From the NCBI GenBank assembly GCA_017553245.1, contig JAFZMT010000034.1:1-10423 (forward strand): a stretch of DNA of 10,423 nt, given 5' to 3'. This DNA comes from Methanomicrobium sp. (lineage in GTDB: Archaea; Halobacteriota; Methanomicrobia; Methanomicrobiales; Methanomicrobiaceae). The notes under the pieces are model-generated. The model did not search any database and was not told where the DNA came from. It saw only the letters and a program-made list of their open reading frames with translations. The position numbers were made by a program, and so were the translations under genes. Shown one piece after another: positions 5,972 through 10,423 of the stretch (position 1 is its first letter; every line of letters begins with the position of its first letter).

Positions 5972-6958
5972 TTACGGGTTTAAGGGCGCAACCTGAAGTC
6001 CGTCATTCTCTTTAAATCCGCACATGATGTTCATGTTCTGGATTGCCTGTCCGCTTGCGCCTTTGACAAGGTTATCGATAGCCGATACGGCAACGACTCT
6101 CCTGCCGTCGCACTCCGTCTTTATGTCGCAGAAGTTGCTTCCGCGGACTGCCGCCGTTGTCGGATTCTGGAGGCGTATGAAGTATTCCTTCTCATACCTC
6201 TCGCGGTAGAGCTTTTCGACCTCTTCCTGACTCAGTTCTTCTTTCAGGAGGATATGTGCGGTCGTGAGAATGCCGCGGTTAATCGGAAGAAGATGCGGCG
6301 TAAAGTAGCAGGACGCTTTCGAGCCCAAAAATGCCGCTTCCTGCTTCATCTCGGCAAGGTGGCGGTGCTTTGTCCACTTATACGCATTGAAGTTGTCGTT
6401 TACCGTGGTGAACTGGTTTGTCACCGTCGGCGTCGTTCCCGCGCCCGTAACGCCGCTCTTTGAGTCATAAATTATCGTTTCGGCAAGTTTTGCCAGAGGA
6501 GCGGCGGCAAGGGTTGCGCCCGTGGGGAAGCATCCGGGGTTGGCAACGAAGTCCGCACCCTTAATCTCGTCGCGGTGCAGCTCGCAGAGACCGTATGGCG
6601 CTTTGAAGTATGCGGTATGTTTGACGCCGTAGGTCGCCTCGTAGACGTCCTTTGGGAGCCTGTAGTCTGCGCTCAAATCCACGCATTTAATCCCGCGTTC
6701 TCTGAGAGCCTGCGCATAAGGCATTGCCGCAGTGTGAGGCACGGCAAGAAAAGCAAAATCCGCATCAAGTCTGCCGATGTCGGGATTTGTGAACTTCAAA
6801 TCCGTAAATCCCGTAAGACTCGGATGAATTGAAGTAAAACTCTTTCCTTCTTCTTTTCGTGATGTGACCGCGGTCACCTCCGCCTGTGAATGCGTAAGCA
6901 GAAGGCGCACAAGGTCTGCTCCCGTGAATCCCGATGCTCCGACAATTGCGATATCCAT
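5972..6958 (-). CDS. argC: N-acetyl-gamma-glutamyl-phosphate reductase ArgC
   Basis: ArgC reduces N-acetylglutamyl phosphate with NADPH to the semialdehyde, the third step of arginine synthesis. The 328-residue protein starts with the dinucleotide-binding loop [10 protein letters not shown] (7-16). The active-site cysteine is Cys143 in the signature [13 protein letters not shown] (139-151). DLSADYRL (94-101), the KSGVTGAG loop and the HRHLAEM segment are further family features. The length is normal for the short archaeal/bacterial type, with no fusion to ArgB as found in fungi. No Shine-Dalgarno sequence precedes the ATG at 6958, so a short-leader or leaderless transcript is likely. The LysY alternative of the related lysine pathway is less likely because argJ and argB are next to it. 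It is the first arginine gene of the cluster, followed by the CBS gene after 17 bp. Confidence 0.96.
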   Translation of the reverse strand: MDIAIVGASGFTGADLVRLLLTHSQAEVTAVTSRKEEGKSFTSIHPSLTGFTDLKFTNPDIGRLDADFAFLAVPHTAAMPYAQALRERGIKCVDLSADYRLPKDVYEATYGVKHTAYFKAPYGLCELHRDEIKGADFVANPGCFPTGATLAAAPLAKLAETIIYDSKSGVTGAGTTPTVTNQFTTVNDNFNAYKWTKHRHLAEMKQEAAFLGSKASCYFTPHLLPINRGILTTAHILLKEELSQEEVEKLYRERYEKEYFIRLQNPTTAAVRGSNFCDIKTECDGRRVVAVSAIDNLVKGASGQAIQNMNIMCGFKENDGLQVAPLNP

Positions 6959-6970
6959 AAAATAGTATAG

Positions 6971-7000
6971 AGTTTTTAAGTGAATTAATGCTTTTTAATT
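6971..7000 (-). promoter_or_regulatory. Putative argC promoter
   Basis: The 73-bp gap before argC is AT-rich next to the gene. TTTTTAA occurs on the plus strand at 6973-6979 and 6992-6998, so the minus strand has TTAAAAA twice, 19 bp apart. The farther box lies about 34-40 bp before the ATG at 6958, which would give a leader of under ten bases. This agrees with the missing ribosome site. The gap holds no strong T-run on the minus strand, so read-through from the upstream gene remains possible. Confidence 0.35.
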
Positions 7001-7031
7001 ATGAAGTATGTATCGGGCGCGGGGAAATCTG

Positions 7032-7940
7032 TTATTTCTGCCCGAAACGTCTCCACATTCTCTCGATAAGCGTCTCTATGCTCTCGCGGTTTTCGAGGGC
7101 AAGCAGAAGGTCGTCGTCAAGTCCCGATGCGCCGTAGGTCGCCCCCATCCATGCCCCGCAGATAAACCCGACAGTATCCGAATTTCCGCCGACCGAGGTC
7201 GCGATGTTGAGGAAATTGTCCTCTTCGCCGAACCTCTCTATGAGGTAGTAGGCAAGCGGCAATGTCTGATAGACACTTACGTCGTTTCCGAGATATGATA
7301 TTGCGGTTTCAAGGCTTGCGCCTTCATCCGCGAGGCTGATTGCATCGCCGGTCTTCATGCCGAGTTTCTCGTCCTCGAGGAAAGCGTTCTTCTGCGCCTC
7401 GTAGAGCGGTTTGTCATCGCCGTTCAGCGCCGATTTAATCAGGGTGGCAAACGAGACGGCGGCGGCGTGTGCCGCGGGATTCGTATGCGTAACCGAGCAG
7501 GCTTCGATGAGTTTCTCCCTCATATCGACGATATCTCCCGAGGTCAGGGCAAAGGCGAGCGCAACGGGGATACATCCCGTTGTCGTCGAGTTGCATCCCG
7601 AAGGTTTGTCCGCATCCTTCACCATATGGCGGCATGCGCTGATAATCGTCCCGTCGGGGAATCTGAGACTGTTATCGAGGTGCAGTTTCTTAAGCCCCGC
7701 CGCATAATTCTTCGCGGAGTAATTGCCGCTGACGAAAAGCTCGCAGAGCATGAGCGTAATCTGCGTATCGTCCGTATAGGAGCCTGCGGACAGAGCGGAG
7801 TTGGGGTGGTTGCGTGCCGCTTTCGTGTAGCCTTTGGTTATGCGGCATCTGGACGCGGGCATGGTCTCGTTGGGCATTCCTAGAGCATCGCCGATTGCCG
7901 CACCCAGAAGTGCCCCGCGGTATTCGTTCTCCATTACCAT
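7032..7940 (-). CDS. ADP-ribosylglycohydrolase family protein with altered metal motif
   Basis: The family (DraG, ARH1/ARH3) removes ADP-ribose from proteins or small molecules using two metal ions, usually Mg or Mn. The 302-residue protein shows the family order: GALLGAAIGDALGMPNE at the start (9-25), the metal motif YTDDTQ at 55-60, a glycine-rich middle segment with TTTGCIPVALA, the SVTHTNPAA histidine loop at 149-157, and the C-terminal GGNSDTVGFICGAWMGA block at 251-267. In that last block most members have GGD-x-DT. Here the first metal ligand is Asn253 while Asp255 and Thr256 are kept, so metal binding may be weaker or the substrate different. The ATG at 7940 has GGTG five bases upstream. 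An in-frame ATG at 7934 is the alternative. It lies 18 bp after the TPR gene, so the two are probably one transcript. The target is unknown. DraG itself reactivates nitrogenase reductase, but no nif gene is present to support that role. Confidence 0.9.
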   Translation of the reverse strand: MVMENEYRGALLGAAIGDALGMPNETMPASRCRITKGYTKAARNHPNSALSAGSYTDDTQITLMLCELFVSGNYSAKNYAAGLKKLHLDNSLRFPDGTIISACRHMVKDADKPSGCNSTTTGCIPVALAFALTSGDIVDMREKLIEACSVTHTNPAAHAAAVSFATLIKSALNGDDKPLYEAQKNAFLEDEKLGMKTGDAISLADEGASLETAISYLGNDVSVYQTLPLAYYLIERFGEEDNFLNIATSVGGNSDTVGFICGAWMGATYGASGLDDDLLLALENRESIETLIERMWRRFGQK

Positions 7941-7958
7941 ATTTGCACCGTCGCGGGA

Positions 7959-10423
7959 TTACTCGAGATAGTTCTCTTCGTCATCCTCGATGTCTTTCTC
8001 TTCCTTCTCACGCTCTTTCTCTTTCTTCTCGCGTTTGTTGGCTTTGTTGAAGCATTCCGCGGCTTCCTGATAGCGTCCGAGTTTTGTAAGGCATGTTCCC
8101 TTGCGGTAAAGGATTGCCGTATCCGTCGGATGCTCGGAGAGAACATGGTCGTATGCCTCGATAGCGGCGTCGAACTTGCCTATCTCGTCCAGTGCCACGC
8201 CCTTACCGTACCAGCACGCCGTATCCTCGGCGCCGTATTCGATGGCACGTTCGAAGGACTTACCCGCGTCGTTAAATCTGCCGAGGTTTAAGAGAAGCAT
8301 TCCGCGTGCATTCCAGAGAGCGGGGTCCCTGTTGCTGGCGCGGATTGCGTTCTCGTAGCCTTCAAGGGCATCCTCGTACTGACCGAGGCGCTCGTATGCG
8401 TTCGCACGCATGAGGAGCGCACCCGGAATCTCGTCATTGTCGGCAAGCGCTTTGCCGATGAACTTGATTGCCTTCTCGTAGCCGCCCATGTGCATCTGTG
8501 CGACGGCGCAGAGGTAATAACTCTCGCAGTCACCCTCGCCCGACGAACCGTCAAGGGCAATTCCGAAGTTCTGCAAAGCCTCCTTGTATCTGCCCGCCTT
8601 GAGAAGCGTCTCGGCATAGGTAAGGCGTCCCGCCTTGTTTGAAGGCTCGAGTTCGAGGGCTTTCTCGTAGCTCTCCGCCGATTTCTTAAACTCTCCGAGC
8701 CTGTATTTAACCTCGGCAAGTATGCGGTATGCCTCGGCACATTCGGGTTTCTTGCCGATAAGGTCCTCGCAGCCTTCCGCGCAGTCCTCGTATCTGCCCA
8801 TCATCTTCAGTATGCCTAAGAGTCTGAGCCAGAGGTTGAGATCGTCCTTCTCTTCGAGTATTGCGGCGTAGTGACCGATGGCAAGCTCGAACTCGCCGAG
8901 TTTTTCGCAGACGGCGCCGTATGCTATGCGCATGTCATTGTCGTCCTCTTCCTTATCGAGGTATTTCTCAAATTCGGCTGAAGCTTCCTTGTTTCTTCCG
9001 GCGCCCGCAAGCGCAAGGGCATGCCCTCTCATCGCGGGGACGCTGTCGGGGATTAACTCCAAAGTCTCCTCATAAGCCGTGCACGCCTCGTCGAAGTCAC
9101 GGGCATTGAGGAGAATGTCGGCTCTGATGAGCGCGATTCCGGCGTCGTCCGGCAGAAGTTCCCTTGCTTTGCGAAGGCTCTTCTTTGCCTTCTCGGTCTC
9201 GCCTATCTTCATCATTGCCAGACCGAGTTCCTTCCATGCCAGACCGTCCTCGCGGTTGGCTCTCACGTGGTGTTCGTAGGCTTTTGCCGCCTCGTTGTAT
9301 CTTCCGAGTATCTTCAGATTCTCGGCAAGGGCAAGGGCAACGCCCTCGCGGTCGGGATCGGTCTGGAGTGCGGCGGCGTATGCGTCGGCTGCGGCGTTCA
9401 GATTGCCCGTGTAATTGAGCAGTTTTGCCTTCTGACAGAGCAGTGAGGAGTCGGCAATGCCCGCATTCTCAAGGTTCTCGATAGCCGCGACAGCCTCGGC
9501 GTAATCGCCGTTCTTCTCGAGTATCGTGATGTAGTTTCTCCATGCGTTGACATCGCTTCCGCCCTGCGAGATAATCGGCTCAAGCGCCTGAAGGGCTTCG
9601 GGATACCTGCCGCTGTCGAGGAGAATCTGGGCTTTGAGCGAGAGCGAAGCCTGATCGTTGGGGATATGCTCCGTAATCTCGGTAAGACCCGCGAGTGCCT
9701 CCTCGAATCTGCCGTGTTTGAGCTGTGCGTCCGTCCTGTTGTGAAGCGCGATTATGTTTGAGGGGTCTTTTTCCAGAACGGCGTTGAATATCTCGATTGC
9801 CTCCCCGTCGTTTCCGAGGTGCAGGAGTGCCATTCCCTTCTTCTCCAGAATAAGGGTGTCCTCGGGGTATTGTTTCAGAAGAACATTGTATGCCTCGACT
9901 GCGCCGCCGTATTCGCCGAGGTTATAGAGGGCATCCGCACAGTTGCGCCACGCATTCATGTTGTCGGGGTGGCTCTCGGTAATCTTTGAGAAGCAGGAGT
10001 ATGCGTCGGCGAAGTTGCCCAGATGCATGAGGGCCTCTCCCTGAACCTCAATCATCCTAATTTCGGTGACGTCGAGGTTCATCTTCTTGGTCGCATCCGT
10101 CTGCTGTTTCTCGAAGAGACTTAAGTCGATATTGTTGTTAATCCAGTTGACCGATGCCCCCGCAGGTCCGTTGATTACATGAGAAAAGCTGTTTAAAGCG
10201 TCGTTATAGATTCCGCGTTTTGCAAGGCACATTCCCCTCTGGTACCATGCCGCGGAGTTGTCCGGCGCATATCTGATAATATTGTCATAGCATGCCGTCG
10301 CACGCTCGTATTCGCCGATGAACTGCAGTGCCGAGCCCATCATGTTCCACGCGGCGAAATCCGCGGGATTTCTCTTGAGGACTATCTCAAGGGCGTAGAT
10401 TGCCTCGCCGTATGCGCCGCTCC
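7959..10423 (-). CDS. Giant TPR-repeat protein, 5' end outside the window
   Basis: The first ATG in the window is at 10343, but the frame continues without a stop to the window edge. It adds 26 residues that read as the second half of a TPR unit (SGAYGEAIYALEIVLKRNP). The true start is therefore beyond 10423 and the 5' end is missing. About 820 residues are visible, containing some 23 units of roughly 34 residues with the usual W/L-G-Y-A-[FY]-A-P spacing, for example GKGVALDEIGKFDAAIEAYD. The array is broken once, at 10065-10169, by about 35 Asn/Asp/Lys-rich residues. It ends in a highly charged tail of about 25 residues rich in Lys and Glu. No signal peptide, membrane segment or enzymatic domain is visible in this part. 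Such superhelical repeats bind other proteins and often act as scaffolds. The ADP-ribosylglycohydrolase gene follows after 18 bp, which makes that enzyme or its substrate a possible partner (inference). Confidence 0.92.
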   Translation of the reverse strand, partial: SGAYGEAIYALEIVLKRNPADFAAWNMMGSALQFIGEYERATACYDNIIRYAPDNSAAWYQRGMCLAKRGIYNDALNSFSHVINGPAGASVNWINNNIDLSLFEKQQTDATKKMNLDVTEIRMIEVQGEALMHLGNFADAYSCFSKITESHPDNMNAWRNCADALYNLGEYGGAVEAYNVLLKQYPEDTLILEKKGMALLHLGNDGEAIEIFNAVLEKDPSNIIALHNRTDAQLKHGRFEEALAGLTEITEHIPNDQASLSLKAQILLDSGRYPEALQALEPIISQGGSDVNAWRNYITILEKNGDYAEAVAAIENLENAGIADSSLLCQKAKLLNYTGNLNAAADAYAAALQTDPDREGVALALAENLKILGRYNEAAKAYEHHVRANREDGLAWKELGLAMMKIGETEKAKKSLRKARELLPDDAGIALIRADILLNARDFDEACTAYEETLELIPDSVPAMRGHALALAGAGRNKEASAEFEKYLDKEEDDNDMRIAYGAVCEKLGEFELAIGHYAAILEEKDDLNLWLRLLGILKMMGRYEDCAEGCEDLIGKKPECAEAYRILAEVKYRLGEFKKSAESYEKALELEPSNKAGRLTYAETLLKAGRYKEALQNFGIALDGSSGEGDCESYYLCAVAQMHMGGYEKAIKFIGKALADNDEIPGALLMRANAYERLGQYEDALEGYENAIRASNRDPALWNARGMLLLNLGRFNDAGKSFERAIEYGAEDTACWYGKGVALDEIGKFDAAIEAYDHVLSEHPTDTAILYRKGTCLTKLGRYQEAAECFNKANKREKKEKEREKEEKDIEDDEENYLE
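10065..10169 (-). other. Non-TPR insertion inside the TPR array
   Basis: Counting from the ATG at 10343, residues 59-93 interrupt the regular 34-residue rhythm between two good TPR units. The segment has several Asn residues, a WINNN cluster and a KKMN stretch, and lacks the TPR spacing. It could be a loop, a hinge dividing two superhelices or a strongly diverged repeat. Confidence 0.5.

Noticed and set aside
6864..6877. Perfect 14-bp palindrome GTGACCGCGGTCAC inside argC
   Set aside because: It encodes the V-T-A-V-T repeat of ArgC about 80 bp inside the gene. A perfect 14-mer palindrome is expected roughly once by chance in a window of this size, so an operator role is not supported.
7467..7883. 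Plus-strand frames inside the ADP-ribosylglycohydrolase gene
   Set aside because: Antisense shadows. The minus-strand frame carries several family motifs in the right order.

Overview
The window looks like chromosomal DNA from a euryarchaeon, most likely a methanogen of the Methanomicrobiales type. This is inferred from gene content and signals and has not been tested by a search. The signals are AT-rich TATA-like boxes, GGTG/GGTGA ribosome-binding sites, oligo-T stretches after stop codons, a small monofunctional AroQ chorismate mutase, a stand-alone PAS protein, a compact site-2 protease, a CBS-pair protein inside an arginine cluster and a very long TPR protein. Base composition is moderate in GC inside genes and AT-rich between them. 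No RNA gene, insertion sequence, CRISPR array, prophage or replication origin was seen, and no stretch over about 205 bases lacks a gene.

Layout. At the left edge is the 3' end of a plus-strand gene (to 254). Next comes an unrecognised 323-codon gene (445-1416) whose C-terminal domain is a clear relative of that fragment, so the two are neighbouring paralogs of an unknown family. A convergent, AT-rich gap leads to a minus-strand membrane metalloprotease of the site-2 protease family (1622-2314). It is divergent from a plus-strand chorismate mutase (2501-2773), and the 186-bp promoter region between them carries a phased ATGCRT repeat. From 2804 to the right edge everything is on the minus strand. 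In transcription order (right to left) these are: a giant TPR protein (5' end outside the window), an ADP-ribosylglycohydrolase-family protein 18 bp later, then argC, a CBS-pair protein, argJ, argB and a single-domain PAS protein.

How the genes work together. argC, argJ and argB supply three steps of the acetylated (cyclic) ornithine/arginine pathway. ArgB phosphorylates N-acetylglutamate, ArgC reduces the acyl phosphate, and ArgJ recovers the acetyl group from N-acetylornithine. ArgB carries the sequence hallmarks of arginine-inhibited enzymes. The CBS protein sits 17 bp after argC and probably senses an adenine nucleotide or related ligand. argJ-argB are coupled by an ATGA overlap and are preceded by a 168-bp gap with an exact 13-bp direct repeat, which suggests a separate, regulated promoter. 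argD, argF, argG and argH are not in the window. The TPR/ADP-ribosylglycohydrolase pair looks like a second transcription unit, perhaps linking ADP-ribosyl removal with a protein scaffold.

Most of the window is ordinary metabolism. The parts deserving a second look are the unknown paralog pair, the short repeat arrays in four promoter regions, the altered metal-site motif of the ADP-ribosylglycohydrolase and the CBS/PAS sensors attached to the arginine genes. I do not see a clear new defence or mobile system.
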